Notes: generated from the letters alone by a model not told the origin. A stretch of DNA of 64,000 nt from Marinomonas sp. KMM3893 (GCF_004352855.1 NZ_SJSC01000002.1:620001-684000); one strand, 5' to 3'. Counted from the stretch's first letter, positions 17,775 through 27,677 are shown. Program-made: numbers and translations.

Positions 17775-18869
17775 GTGGATAACTCGATCATAAAATCGAT
17801 AGATGTACAGCTGTTTGCTGTGCCACTAGAAGAAGTGTTATCGGATGCTATGCATGGCGATCATACCCACTTTGAGCTGTTAACTGTCACCATCACCTTA
17901 GCGGATGGTTTGCAGGGAACCGGTTATACCTACACAGGCGGCAAAGGTGGGCACGCCATTCGCTCATTGATTGAAGCCGATTTAAAGCCTATTTTGTTAG
18001 GAAAAAATGGCGCAGATATCGAACAATTGTACTCTGCGATGGAGTACCACATTCACTATGTTGGTCGTGGTGGTATTGCGGCGTTTGCCATTTCTGCTAT
18101 TGATATTGCGCTCTGGGATCTGCGTTGTCGCCGATTAGAAAAACCTTTGCATCAAATTTCAGGCAACCTTAACCGCAAAGCGAAAGCGTATCGTGGCGGC
18201 ATAGATTTGAATTTTTCTCTAGAGCGTTTATTGGAGAACATACAAGGCTACCTAGACGATGGCTTTAACGCCGTAAAAATCAAAGTAGGTAAAGCGGACC
18301 TTGCAGAAGATGTGGCGCGAGTGAAGGCGGTTAGAGAGCTGATAGGGCCTGATGTTCCCTTTATGTTGGATGCCAATTATTCGATGACGGTAGAGCAAGC
18401 GATTGCCGCATCAAAGGCGTTTCAAGCCTATGATATTTTGTGGTTTGAAGAGCCAACCATTCCAGATGATTACCTTGGTTTTGCAAGGATTGCAGACGCG
18501 ACGAATATTCCTCTGGCGATGGGGGAAAACCTGCATACGATCCACGAATTTGGCTATGCCTTTGAGCAAGCCAAGTTGTCTTATATTCAACCGGATGCGT
18601 CCAATTGTGGTGGCATCACAGGCTGGTTAGCGGCGGCACGAATGGCGAACAAATTTGCTATTCCTGCGTGTTCCCATGGCATGCAAGAGTTGCATGTTAG
18701 CCTAGTCGCGTCACAACCCAACGCGGGTTGGGTAGAGGTGCACAGTTTCCCTATTGATCAATACACTATGCGACCTTTGGTAATAGAAGATGGGATGGCC
18801 ATTGCGCCTGAGACGATTGGGATTGGTGTTGATTTTGATTGGGATAAGCTTTTTTCATTTAAAATTTAA
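17775..18869 (+). CDS. enolase-superfamily (mandelate racemase group) acid-sugar dehydratase
   Basis: 364 residues. GTG start preceded by GGAG seven bases upstream. N-terminal capping domain, then a TIM barrel with the KxK motif in VKIKVGK (~residue 170), metal ligands in [15 protein letters not shown] and MGENLHT, and a catalytic His in CSHGMQELH. These residues place it in the mandelate racemase subgroup whose members dehydrate aldonic or aldaric acids (galactarate/talarate, gluconate-type). The exact substrate cannot be assigned. First gene of an operon with a sugar ABC importer and under LacI-type operators; the third operator overlaps its stop codon. Confidence 0.82.
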   Translation: MDNSIIKSIDVQLFAVPLEEVLSDAMHGDHTHFELLTVTITLADGLQGTGYTYTGGKGGHAIRSLIEADLKPILLGKNGADIEQLYSAMEYHIHYVGRGGIAAFAISAIDIALWDLRCRRLEKPLHQISGNLNRKAKAYRGGIDLNFSLERLLENIQGYLDDGFNAVKIKVGKADLAEDVARVKAVRELIGPDVPFMLDANYSMTVEQAIAASKAFQAYDILWFEEPTIPDDYLGFARIADATNIPLAMGENLHTIHEFGYAFEQAKLSYIQPDASNCGGITGWLAAARMANKFAIPACSHGMQELHVSLVASQPNAGWVEVHSFPIDQYTMRPLVIEDGMAIAPETIGIGVDFDWDKLFSFKI

Positions 18870-18880
18870 ATCGATTTAAA
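18865..18880. promoter_or_regulatory. LacI-type operator, copy 3
   Basis: The identical TTTAAATCGATTTAAA palindrome, overlapping the stop codon of the dehydratase (18867-18869) and ~95 bp before the binding-protein gene. It may give the importer its own regulated promoter or act as an auxiliary operator for DNA looping. Confidence 0.75.
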
Positions 18881-18974
18881 TTCATGGAGGTGCCGTTAAG
18901 GTAAGAAAGAATGTGTGACATTGCTCGTTTCAACATTTAGCGCGAAAAATAACAATAAATTAGGAGATGTTAAA

Positions 18975-19937
18975 ATGATTTTCAAAATGACCGTGGTTTC
19001 TGCACTCATTGCTGTTGTGTCTAGTGCGGCGCTGGCTGACTTGCCAACGCTAGAGAAAAAAGATCGCTACAAAGTAGGTTTTGCTCAAACCGAGAGTAAT
19101 AACCCATGGCGTATCGCCGAAACAAAAAGCTTTAAAGATACCGCTAAAAGCTGTAACTGGGACTTGGTGTATACCGATGCCGCCGGTTCTGCTGCCAAGC
19201 AAGTGTCGGATGTAGACTCCATGATTGCGCAAGGCGTGGATGTCATCTTCTTACCACCTCGTGAAGAAAGGCCGCTACTTCCTGCGGTATTGAGAGCCAA
19301 GGCACAAGGTGTCCCCGTCTTTCTTGTTGACCGCAGTGTCGATGAAAAAGTGGCCAAAGCTGGCCGTGATTACGTGACCTTTCTGGGTTCTAACTTTATT
19401 GAGCAAGGGCAAATTGCGGCCCAATGGCTGATTGAAAAAACCGGTGGAAAAGGCCTTATTTTAGAGCTTGAAGGCACCACTGGCTCCTCTCCTGCAAACG
19501 ATCGTCGTAAAGGTTTTGATGACGAAGTTGCTAAGCATCCAGGAATGAAGATTCTGGCCTCTCAGTCAGGCGACTTTGCCCGCGATAAAGGGCGCAAAGT
19601 GACCGAGACATTATTGCAAACTTACCCTAATGCCAATGTGATTTATGCCCACAATGATGAAATGGCGATCGGTGCGATTCAGGCGTTAGAAGCCGCCGGT
19701 AAAGTGCCAGGCAAAGACGTATTGATCGTTTCTGTGGATGGTACTCGTGATGCCTTGCAAGCCATTATCGACGGCAAAATGGGCGTGACGGTTGAGTCGA
19801 GCCCTTTCTTTGGTCCACTCGCTTGTAAGACGATGAAGCGCTACGCCAATGGGGAAAAAATCGAACCTTGGGTGCGAGTCAAAGACCGCGTGTTCACGAT
19901 TGATAATGCCGCTAAATACATCGATGACGCTTATTAA
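18975..19937 (+). CDS. sugar ABC transporter periplasmic binding protein (YtfQ-like)
   Basis: 320 residues from the ATG at 18975, which has TAGGAG eight bases upstream. An earlier frame start at 18915 is not favoured. Signal peptide (MIFKMTVVSALIAVVSSAALA), then a PBP-I fold: YKVGFAQTESNNPWRIAETKS, DVIFLPPREERPLLPAVLRAKAQGVPVFLVDR, AHNDEMAIGAIQALEAAGK. This sequence style matches galactofuranose-binding YtfQ. The ATPase and two permeases follow, so it delivers a furanose or similar sugar. A strong hairpin terminator lies directly after it. Confidence 0.87.
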   Translation: MIFKMTVVSALIAVVSSAALADLPTLEKKDRYKVGFAQTESNNPWRIAETKSFKDTAKSCNWDLVYTDAAGSAAKQVSDVDSMIAQGVDVIFLPPREERPLLPAVLRAKAQGVPVFLVDRSVDEKVAKAGRDYVTFLGSNFIEQGQIAAQWLIEKTGGKGLILELEGTTGSSPANDRRKGFDDEVAKHPGMKILASQSGDFARDKGRKVTETLLQTYPNANVIYAHNDEMAIGAIQALEAAGKVPGKDVLIVSVDGTRDALQAIIDGKMGVTVESSPFFGPLACKTMKRYANGEKIEPWVRVKDRVFTIDNAAKYIDDAY

Positions 19938-19955
19938 TCTCACTTTGTCATGAAA

Positions 19956-19988
19956 AGAAGCAAGCCGTTGGCTTGCTTCTTGTTTTTT
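19956..19988 (+). terminator. hairpin terminator between binding protein and ATPase genes
   Basis: An 11-bp stem AGAAGCAAGCC/GGCTTGCTTCT with a 3-base loop, followed by TGTTTTTT. It lies inside the importer operon, so it probably lowers downstream expression relative to the binding protein. Confidence 0.8.
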
Positions 19989-20010
19989 AGAATTTTGAAT
20001 TGAGGTTTCC

Positions 20011-21576
20011 ATGACTAACGTAGATTCGATAGACGTACCTAATGCGGATCATAAACCAGCCCAGCGAAACGAGCCGGAAGTGGTTTTGTCCATGCAGGGT
20101 ATTCATAAGCGTTTTGCCGGTGTGCCTGCTTTAACCAATGCAAAATTGGAACTCAAGGCTGGGGAAGTGCACGCCATTATTGGTCAGAATGGCGCGGGCA
20201 AATCAACACTCATTAAAGTGTTAAATGGTGCTTATAAGCTGGATGAAGGTGAGATTCATTTTATGGGCGAGGCGGTCAGTTACGCGTCGCCTCACCATGC
20301 GCAGATGGCGGGTATTAGCACGATTTTCCAAGAAGTAAATTTAATTGCTTATCGTTCTGTAACAGAGAACATTTGTTTGGGCCATGAGCCTAAGCGGTTT
20401 GGCATGGTGGATTGGCGCAAAGCCCACGCTCATGCACGAGAAACCTTGGCGCGTTTCGGCCTAGAGCTGGATGTAGAGCGACCATTAGGGTCTTTTAATA
20501 TTGCGATTCAACAATTGGTTGCCATTGCGCGAGCGGTCGCGCTCGACGCCAAAGTGGTGATCATGGATGAGCCGACCTCCTCATTAGATGAAAAAGAAAA
20601 AGAAGTGTTATTCCGCGTTATTAAAGAGCTGCAAGCCTCTGGTGTGGCGATTCTGTACGTCAGCCACCATTTGGATGAACTGTTTCAAATCTGCGATCAA
20701 ATCACGGTAATGAGAGATGGGCAAACCGTCGATCAAAGGCCGATAGGCGCCATGAATAAGCTGGATATGGTCGCCGCTATGTTAGGGCGAGACCCTGAGG
20801 AAATCGCCAAAGGTGGCGCCACTAACTTTGCCTCTACAGGCTCAAGCAGCGATGAAGTTCTCTTGTCGATCGAGCACTTAAAGGGCGCCGCTGGCCTTAA
20901 AGACGTGTCTTTTAATCTGCATAAATCTGAGATTCTAGGTCTGGCTGGGCTGCTGGGCGCGGGACGCTCCGAGGTAGCTCGGGCTATTTTCGGCCTCGAT
21001 CATGATTTGAAAAGCGGCAAGATGACCTTGTCGGGTAAAGAGGTGGATTTTAATCATCCTATTCGAGCGATTGAGGCGGGTTTTGGCTTTTGTTCTGAAG
21101 ATCGAAAAGAAGATGGGATCATTCCGCAGTTGTCTGTACGTGAAAATCTCACCTTGGTGTTGCTGCCTCGTATTGCCAAATATGGCCTGATCGATGAGGA
21201 AAAAGAGCGTCAATTAGTGGAAGACTTTATTCACCGGCTTGGCATCAAAACCGCCTCAATGGAGCAGCCTATTTCGCAGCTATCGGGAGGAAACCAACAA
21301 AAAGTATTGCTGGCTCGATGGTTGGTGACTCACCCCAATATCTTGATTCTAGATGAGCCAACGCGTGGCATTGATGTGGGCGCGAAAGGCGAAATTCAAG
21401 CGCTTATTCGACGCCTAGCCGACGACGGTTTGACCGTATTAATGATTTCTTCAGAGTTCGAAGAGCTGGTGGAAGGGGCGGATAGAGTCATTGTTTTACA
21501 AGACGGCCATAGCATTCAAGAGCTGGCCAATGAGCAACTCACTGAGAATGCCATCATGAAGGCCATTGCTCAATAA
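20011..21576 (+). CDS. sugar ABC transporter ATP-binding protein (YtfR/AraG type)
   Basis: 521 residues with two fused nucleotide-binding domains. Domain 1: Walker A GQNGAGKST, Walker B VVIMDEPTSSLD. Domain 2: a degenerate Walker A (GLLGAGRSEVARAI), signature LSGGNQQKV, Walker B ILILDEPTRGID. This asymmetry is normal for carbohydrate-uptake-2 importers, in which two copies of the domain sit in one chain. It powers uptake through the two permeases encoded next. The start is preceded by GAGG. Confidence 0.92.
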   Translation: MTNVDSIDVPNADHKPAQRNEPEVVLSMQGIHKRFAGVPALTNAKLELKAGEVHAIIGQNGAGKSTLIKVLNGAYKLDEGEIHFMGEAVSYASPHHAQMAGISTIFQEVNLIAYRSVTENICLGHEPKRFGMVDWRKAHAHARETLARFGLELDVERPLGSFNIAIQQLVAIARAVALDAKVVIMDEPTSSLDEKEKEVLFRVIKELQASGVAILYVSHHLDELFQICDQITVMRDGQTVDQRPIGAMNKLDMVAAMLGRDPEEIAKGGATNFASTGSSSDEVLLSIEHLKGAAGLKDVSFNLHKSEILGLAGLLGAGRSEVARAIFGLDHDLKSGKMTLSGKEVDFNHPIRAIEAGFGFCSEDRKEDGIIPQLSVRENLTLVLLPRIAKYGLIDEEKERQLVEDFIHRLGIKTASMEQPISQLSGGNQQKVLLARWLVTHPNILILDEPTRGIDVGAKGEIQALIRRLADDGLTVLMISSEFEELVEGADRVIVLQDGHSIQELANEQLTENAIMKAIAQ

Positions 21577-21611
21577 ACTCACGGTGATGTGAGATGAATG
21601 GAGACAACAGA

Positions 21612-22616
21612 ATGAACACGTCTATTTTAGAAGAGCAGCGTAAAGTGCCTCGCACTCTGTCCGCAAGGGCGCTGTCACAAGTGAAAAACAATGGTGCGCT
21701 ATGGGCGTTTTTTCTATTGTTGCTGATCAATATTTTGATCACGCCTAACTTTCTACAAATCCAAACCCTGTACGTCAATTTAACTCAGGTGGCGACGGTC
21801 GCCATCGTGGCGATTGGCATGACCTTGGTGATCGCATCGGGTGGGATTGATTTGTCTGTAGGAGCGTTAATGGCATTGGCGGGCACCATAGCGCCGATGA
21901 TTTTCCTCTCAGATTTTGCCGCTTCTTCTCCTGCGCTAGGGTTATTTTTGGCCATTGTGGTGGCGATCAGTGCCGCAGGGTTAGCGGGCTTATTTAACGG
22001 TTACTTGATCAGTGTGTACAAAATACAGCCTATTATCGCGACCTTGATTTTGTTTATTTCAGGGCGAGGCATCGCACAAGTGCTGACCAATGGTGAGCTG
22101 CAAACCTTTGATAATCCAAGTTTTGAGTTTATTGGCACAGGGCGAATTTTTGGAATACCTGTGCAGGCGATTATCACCATGGTACTGGCGCTTTCCATTG
22201 CTTGGGTATTAAAGCGTTCTATCTATGGGCGTTTTTTGTTGGCCGTAGGAGGGAATGAAAAAGCCGCTGAATTGGCTGGGGTGCCGGCGAAAAAAGTCAA
22301 AATGATCACCTATATGGTGTGTGGTTTGTTGGCGGGTATTGCTGGGCTTATTACCACGGCGATTAACTCTGCGTCCGACGCGAACCAAACCGGACAATTG
22401 ATGGAGTTGGACGCTATTTCCGCCGCTATTGTGGGGGGCGTGCTGCTAACCGGTGGTAAAGCACCGATTCTGGGTGCTGTGTTAGGCGCGGCCATTATTC
22501 AGTTGGTGGGTTATACCTTGTTGGCAAATGGGGTGCATGATGCGGTCGCTATGGTGGCAAAAGCCATCATCATTATTGTGGCTGTGTATCTTCAGCAAGT
22601 GAAGGGAGCGAAATAA
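21612..22616 (+). CDS. sugar ABC transporter permease (YtfT-like)
   Basis: 334 residues from the ATG at 21612, which has GGAG eight bases upstream; the frame also opens at 21594. About eight to ten membrane helices with the family motifs GMTLVIASGGIDLSVGALMALAG and AVGGNEKAAELAGV near the cytoplasmic loop that contacts the ATPase. It forms a heterodimeric channel with the next permease. Its stop overlaps the next start by one base (TAATG). Confidence 0.9.
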   Translation: MNTSILEEQRKVPRTLSARALSQVKNNGALWAFFLLLLINILITPNFLQIQTLYVNLTQVATVAIVAIGMTLVIASGGIDLSVGALMALAGTIAPMIFLSDFAASSPALGLFLAIVVAISAAGLAGLFNGYLISVYKIQPIIATLILFISGRGIAQVLTNGELQTFDNPSFEFIGTGRIFGIPVQAIITMVLALSIAWVLKRSIYGRFLLAVGGNEKAAELAGVPAKKVKMITYMVCGLLAGIAGLITTAINSASDANQTGQLMELDAISAAIVGGVLLTGGKAPILGAVLGAAIIQLVGYTLLANGVHDAVAMVAKAIIIIVAVYLQQVKGAK

Positions 22617-23620
22617 TGAACATTCTTTCTATGGTTTCTAATTTGCCGGGTATGAAACGAAAAGCGCATTCCTCACGACAGGCAGAAGGCGTGTTGGTTG
22701 CCCTGGTGGTGATTACCTTATTTGCGAGTTTGCGCTATGACGCCTTTTTGAGTGAATACAACATCATGACCTTTTTGGCCTACAACTCGATGTTTATTTT
22801 AATCGGCCTTGGTATGTGTTTTGTCATTATGACGGGCGGGATTGATTTGTCCGTGGGCTCGGTGGTGGCGCTGTCGAGTGTGGTGGTGGCTAAGGTCAGT
22901 GAATATGGCATTGAGGTTGCTTTGCCGGTGGGCATTTTGGTTGGGGTGACAACCGGTGCGATCAATGCGTTTGTGATTACTCGGCTCAAGATTGTGCCTT
23001 TTATTGCGACCTTGGCGATGATGCTAGGCGCCCGTGGGATGGCCTTGGTGATCTCTGGAAATCAGTCTGTGGATGTGTCGTGGGAGAGTAACTTTACCCA
23101 GTTTGGTTTAGGGAAAATGTTCGATTTTATCCCTTGGCCTGTGGTGGCGATGTTGGTGGCGTTTGCTTTTTGTTGGTTGCTGTTAGAGAAGTTTGCGTTT
23201 GGTCGTCATGTGCTGGCCATCGGCGGTAATGAAGAAGCCTCAAAGCTGATGGGGCTGGAAGTAAATCGCACCTTATTTGGTGTGTATGTCTTAAGTGGTG
23301 CCTTGGCAGGATTGTCGGGTGTGATGTTGGCATCGGGCTTTGGTGCGGGTCAGCCATTAGAAGGTCTTGGCTGGGAGTTGTCTGCGATTGCGGCTGTGGT
23401 CGTTGGTGGCACTTTGCTGACGGGCGGTTTGGGCTCGATTACGTCAACCTTATTGGGGGCAATCTTATTGGGGCTAATTTTTAATATTTTAAACTTTGAA
23501 AATGGCCTAGGTACCATCAGTTTCAGCGCCTACTGGCAGTCGGTTATTCGTGGTGGGTTCTTGTTAGTCGTGGTGATTATTCAAGCCAAAATCATGAACC
23601 GCAAAAAAGCGCATTCGTAA
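22616..23620 (+). CDS. sugar ABC transporter permease (YjfF-like)
   Basis: 334 residues, hydrophobic throughout, with GMCFVIMTGGIDLSVGSVVALSS and AIGGNEEASKLMGLEVNRT, the same signature positions as the partner permease. Translationally coupled to it. The order binding protein, double ATPase, permease, permease matches the E. coli ytfQRT-yjfF galactofuranose importer, the best functional guess. Confidence 0.9.
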   Translation: MNILSMVSNLPGMKRKAHSSRQAEGVLVALVVITLFASLRYDAFLSEYNIMTFLAYNSMFILIGLGMCFVIMTGGIDLSVGSVVALSSVVVAKVSEYGIEVALPVGILVGVTTGAINAFVITRLKIVPFIATLAMMLGARGMALVISGNQSVDVSWESNFTQFGLGKMFDFIPWPVVAMLVAFAFCWLLLEKFAFGRHVLAIGGNEEASKLMGLEVNRTLFGVYVLSGALAGLSGVMLASGFGAGQPLEGLGWELSAIAAVVVGGTLLTGGLGSITSTLLGAILLGLIFNILNFENGLGTISFSAYWQSVIRGGFLLVVVIIQAKIMNRKKAHS

Positions 23621-23662
23621 GGGATTTTTGGTCTCATTGTAAGGGCGATTCTGAGGTTTAGT

Positions 23663-25291
23663 ATGCATTCTCATTATAAGTATATTGTTGTTGGTGGGGG
23701 CGCGGCGGGCGCAGTAGCGGCGGCGACGTTGGCACGAAAAGGCACGGGAAAAGTGTTGTTACTAGAGGGCGGCTATAGCCATAAACACCCATTGCTGGAC
23801 ATGCCGGCGGGTATTTTTAAGATGATAAATGGCAGCAAATACATGCACTATCACCATACGGTCCCTCAAGCGCATTTGGGTGGGCGAGTGCATGATATTC
23901 CACAAGGGAATGTGCTGGGTGGTGGCTCTTCGGTGAACGCGCAAGTGTATATGCGTGGGCGACCAAGTGATTATGATGAATGGGATTCCTTGCTGGGTGG
24001 TCAATCGGGTTGGTGCTGGCAAGATGTTTTGCCGCATTTTAAAAGCATGGAAGCCAATAACCGTTTGTTAAATGATTACCATGGGCACGATGGTCCTGTG
24101 TTGGTCTCTGACCCCAAATACATCGATGATTCTTCCCGAGAGTTTGTGCAGAGTGTTCAGGCGCAGGGCATTCCTTTTAATGATGACTTTAACGGTGTGC
24201 GGCAAAAAGGCGTTGGATTTTATCAATTTACCAACCGTAACGGCCGTCGTAGCAGCACGGCATATGCGTATTTAGACCCCAGTGTTGCCCCTGATAATCT
24301 TGATATCAAGTTGCAGCATAAAGTACACAGGGTGTTGATAGAAGAAGGGAGAGCGGTTGGCGTTGTGTATGAAAACGACCGTGGCGCAACCGAAGAAGTG
24401 CGTCTTGCACCAGACGCCGACGGGGAAGTTGTGTTGGCCGCTGGTGCCTTGATTACCCCCAAGTTGTTGATGCTTTCAGGCCTGGGCGATGCCAAGCAAT
24501 TACAGCAATTTGATATCGATTGTTTGGTGGATTTACCCGGAGTGGGAGAAAATCTAATAGACCATCCAGAGGTGCCGGTGATCGCCACGGCCAAGCAAGG
24601 CTTTGGGTATTATAAACAAGGCGACGGCTGGAGAATGTTGTTGAATGGTTTGCAGTTTAAGCTTTTTGGCAGTGGTCCTGTGACCTCTGCAGGGGTTGAA
24701 GCGGGGGCGTTTGTAAACCCTGAAAACCCAGCGGAAGAAGCAACGATTCAAGCGTTTTGCGTGCCTATGGTGTATTTGGATCGAGACGTGCTGAGTCTAG
24801 TGGACAATGAGTACGGTATGACGATTACCACCGTGGTTATTAAGCCTGTATCAAGAGGCTACGTACGGTTGGCGTCTGCTTCGCCTGCTGATGCTCCCTT
24901 GGTGTGTCCTAATCTATTAAAGGACGAGCAGGATATGCGAGCCATGATGGCAGGTCAGCGCTTTTTCATTCGCTCGTTCCAGACGGCGCCATTGGCAAAC
25001 TCCATCAAATCCATTGTGATTCCAGACATAAATAACTTAACGGATGAGGCGTTAGAAGAGCATTGCCGACAAACCGTTAAAACCAATTATCACCCTGCGG
25101 GCACTTGTCGTATGGGGCGTAGCGATGACGCAATGGCGGTACTAGACAGCCGCTTGCAAGTGAATGGCGTGAGAGGGTTGAGAGTGTGTGACATGTCGGC
25201 GGTCCCCAATATTAATGCGGGTAACACCAATGCGGTTGCTATGATGTTGGGGCGTCGGTGCGCAGAGTTTATATTACAAAAAGATCAATAA
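23663..25291 (+). CDS. GMC-family FAD oxidoreductase
   Basis: 542 residues. N-terminal FAD motif YIVVGGGAAGAVAAATLARKG (residues ~7-27), GMC signature GNVLGGGSSVNAQVYMRGRPSDYDEWD, second signature GALITPKLLMLSGLG, and the C-terminal catalytic His-His/Asn region TNYHPAGTCRMG...AGNTNAVAMMLG. These flavoenzymes oxidise alcohols (choline, sugars, polyols). Placed 40 bp after the importer, it probably oxidises the imported sugar or polyol. It ends at a bidirectional terminator. It is not specifically choline dehydrogenase on the evidence here, since no bet genes are near. Confidence 0.85.
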   Translation: MHSHYKYIVVGGGAAGAVAAATLARKGTGKVLLLEGGYSHKHPLLDMPAGIFKMINGSKYMHYHHTVPQAHLGGRVHDIPQGNVLGGGSSVNAQVYMRGRPSDYDEWDSLLGGQSGWCWQDVLPHFKSMEANNRLLNDYHGHDGPVLVSDPKYIDDSSREFVQSVQAQGIPFNDDFNGVRQKGVGFYQFTNRNGRRSSTAYAYLDPSVAPDNLDIKLQHKVHRVLIEEGRAVGVVYENDRGATEEVRLAPDADGEVVLAAGALITPKLLMLSGLGDAKQLQQFDIDCLVDLPGVGENLIDHPEVPVIATAKQGFGYYKQGDGWRMLLNGLQFKLFGSGPVTSAGVEAGAFVNPENPAEEATIQAFCVPMVYLDRDVLSLVDNEYGMTITTVVIKPVSRGYVRLASASPADAPLVCPNLLKDEQDMRAMMAGQRFFIRSFQTAPLANSIKSIVIPDINNLTDEALEEHCRQTVKTNYHPAGTCRMGRSDDAMAVLDSRLQVNGVRGLRVCDMSAVPNINAGNTNAVAMMLGRRCAEFILQKDQ

Positions 25292-25338
25292 GGCGTCAGA
25301 GCGATAGGAAAGCAGTCGCGACAAAAACGTAAGACATA

Positions 25339-25373
25339 AAAAAGGAGCTTAATACGATTAAGCTCCTTTTTTT
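25339..25373. terminator. bidirectional terminator between GMC oxidoreductase and dctP
   Basis: Stem AAAGGAGCTTAAT/ATTAAGCTCCTTT with a 3-base loop, flanked by an A tract on the left and T tract on the right, so it serves both converging transcripts. Confidence 0.85.
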
Positions 25374-25384
25374 GTGGCTCAGTG

Positions 25385-26377
25385 TTACTTGGAAGCGGCT
25401 AAGATTTCATTGACCATCTTGTCGCCATATTGGTTAATAAAGTTCGTCCAGACCGGTTTAACGGCTTCGCGGAACGCAGCCGAGTCGACGTCACGGTTGA
25501 CTTTCATGCCATAGGATTCTAACTCAGCGATCATCTTGTCTTCTTTCTCTATGCTTAACTTACGTTGCATTGCGACGGCGTCTTTCGCCGCGTCGAGAAT
25601 GATTTTCTGGTTCTCTTCGCTCAGTGAGTTAAGCTTTTTTAAGTTCATTGCAAGCACTAACGGAGAGTAAGAGTGACGCGTCAGGCTCAGGTATTTCTGT
25701 AGTTCATAGAACTTAAACGACAGCACGATAGGGATCGGGTGATCTTGGGCATCAACCACGCCTGTTTCTAGGGCCGTATAAAGCTCAGAAACCGGCATTT
25801 GTGTTGGGTTCGCCCCTAGGGTTTCGAACATGTCACTGAGTGCCGCGGAGCCGTTAACGCGCATTCTTAAGCCTTTTAGATCGCCAGGCTCGCGAATTGG
25901 ACCGCGATTGTTGGTGATATTACGAAAGCCATTTTCTGGAAACCCTAGGCCTTTTAGACCTAGTTTCTCCATGTCATTCAATACGCCTTGGCCGACTTTG
26001 CCGTCTAACACCTTGTAGGCGGTTTTTCTGTCAGGAAACATAAATGGCAAGGTAAATGCTGAAGACTCAGGCAATAACCCTGAATATAGACTCAAACCAT
26101 TGATGGTGAAATCCATAATCCCCATGCGGGTGCCTTCGATCATTTGTGAGTCGGAGCCCAGCTGCCCATGAGGGAAAATGTTAATTTTCAAATCCCCATG
26201 ACTGCGTGATTCGACTTCTTTTTTGAAGAACACTGACATCGCCTGTTGTAGGTCTGATGCCGGTGCAGCATGGCCCAGTTTGAGGGTTGTTGCAGCCATT
26301 GAGTAGCTCGCAGACATCGCCAGAGTCATCGCCGAAGCAAGACCCATACCCTTCAGTAAAGTTTTCATTTTTATCAT
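25385..26377 (-). CDS. dctP: TRAP transporter substrate-binding protein DctP
   Basis: 330 residues from the ATG at 26377, which has AAGGAG seven bases upstream; the frame opens earlier at 26404. Signal peptide (~1-30, ending SYSMA), then the DctP fold: LKLGHAAPASDLQQAMSVFFKKEVE, FPHGQLGSDSQMIEGTRMGIMDF, the ligand-carboxylate-binding region GFRNITNNRGPIREPGDLKGLRMRV, and GVVDAQDHPIPIVLSFKFYELQKYLS. It captures a C4-dicarboxylate or sugar acid in the periplasm for DctQM. Divergent placement from uronate-type dehydrogenases suggests a hexuronate or aldonate ligand. Third gene of dctQ-dctM-dctP. Confidence 0.9.
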   Translation of the reverse strand: MIKMKTLLKGMGLASAMTLAMSASYSMAATTLKLGHAAPASDLQQAMSVFFKKEVESRSHGDLKINIFPHGQLGSDSQMIEGTRMGIMDFTINGLSLYSGLLPESSAFTLPFMFPDRKTAYKVLDGKVGQGVLNDMEKLGLKGLGFPENGFRNITNNRGPIREPGDLKGLRMRVNGSAALSDMFETLGANPTQMPVSELYTALETGVVDAQDHPIPIVLSFKFYELQKYLSLTRHSYSPLVLAMNLKKLNSLSEENQKIILDAAKDAVAMQRKLSIEKEDKMIAELESYGMKVNRDVDSAAFREAVKPVWTNFINQYGDKMVNEILAASK

Positions 26378-26396
26378 TATTTTTCTCCTTGAGGGT

Positions 26397-27677
26397 TTAA
26401 CCAATTATTAATTTCATCGGAACAGTGATAATGCTAGGAAATACTATGAAGAGTATTAGTAGCAAAACATAGGCGCCAATAAAGGGCATGATGCCTTTTA
26501 TAGCCGCAGACATAGGGACTCGAGAGACCCCGCAAACCACATTCAACACATTCCCCACTGGCGGTGTGATCAAGCCAATTGAGGTGTTGATAACAAACAT
26601 CAAACCAAAGTACACAGGGTCGATCCCCGCCATTTTCACCACTGGCATTAACAGTGGCACCAGAATCAAAATGGTCGGACTTAAGTCCATCACCATGCCG
26701 ACTAAGAAGACCAACAGCATGATCACTGCCATTAATAAGCGAGGGCTATCAACCAAGGGTTCGAGCAGCTCGGCAAGTTGTTGAGGCAATTGCGCCACCG
26801 TAATCAACCACGCAGCGACCATGGCGCAACCAACTAGGAACATCACCATGGCGGTAGAACGACCGGCACGGCCTAATACCAAATACAATTTACGGAAGGT
26901 TAATTCGCGGTAAATAAACACCGACACCAAGATGGCGTACACAGCGGCAACCACCGCCGCTTCTGTTGGTGTGAAAATCCCGAAACGAATCCCACCCAGA
27001 ATGATAAAAGGCAGGAAAAGTGCCCAAATACCGTCTTTCAGTGCGGCTAAGCGCTCTTTTGCAGAAGCCTTTTGTTCGACTGGCAATTGTTCTTTGCGCA
27101 CCAAGAAAAACCATAAAAACAGCAAGGTCAGGCCCATAATAAGCCCTGGAACAATACCGCCGATAAAGAGGTTTTTAATGGAAATGCCCCCCGCGACACC
27201 GATCAAAATAAGCGGAATAGACGGTGGAATAACAGGCGCGATAATGCCACCAGAAGCCAGCAAGCCAATCGAAGAGCCTTCTGGGTATTTGGCGTCCCGC
27301 ATCATCGGATAAAGAATACTCACCAAGGCGGCCGCATCGGCCACCGCCGATCCAGACAAACCCGCCAAGAGAATCGAGGTCAGGATCGCTACATAACCAA
27401 GGCCACCTTTACGGTGCCCAACGAAGGCGTTGGCAAGACGCACAATGCGCATCGACAAGCCGCCCACCGACATCACTTCGCCAGCGACTAAAAAGAAAGG
27501 AATCGCCAACAAGGTAAAGCTGTCTACGCCGTTGATCAGAGCGTTCGACAAGATGTCTGCACTGAACAAATCCATGTGGAACATCAGTGCCATTGAGGAC
27601 AGCAATAACGCAAACGAAACCGGTAGACCCAATAAAATCGAGCCCATTAAGACGACTAAAAAGATCGTTAATGTCAT
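26397..27677 (-). CDS. dctM: TRAP transporter large permease DctM
   Basis: 426 residues from the ATG at 27677 (MTLTIFLVVLMGS), which has GGAGG seven bases upstream and overlaps the dctQ stop (ATGA). Around 12 membrane helices. Family landmarks: IPFFLVAGEVMSVGGLSMRIVRLANAFVGH, GSAVADAAALVSI, IAPVIPPSIPLILIG, and GLMFVINTSIGLITPPVGNVLNVV. It is the sodium-driven transport subunit working with DctQ and the periplasmic DctP. Confidence 0.92.
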   Translation of the reverse strand: MTLTIFLVVLMGSILLGLPVSFALLLSSMALMFHMDLFSADILSNALINGVDSFTLLAIPFFLVAGEVMSVGGLSMRIVRLANAFVGHRKGGLGYVAILTSILLAGLSGSAVADAAALVSILYPMMRDAKYPEGSSIGLLASGGIIAPVIPPSIPLILIGVAGGISIKNLFIGGIVPGLIMGLTLLFLWFFLVRKEQLPVEQKASAKERLAALKDGIWALFLPFIILGGIRFGIFTPTEAAVVAAVYAILVSVFIYRELTFRKLYLVLGRAGRSTAMVMFLVGCAMVAAWLITVAQLPQQLAELLEPLVDSPRLLMAVIMLLVFLVGMVMDLSPTILILVPLLMPVVKMAGIDPVYFGLMFVINTSIGLITPPVGNVLNVVCGVSRVPMSAAIKGIMPFIGAYVLLLILFIVFPSIITVPMKLIIG

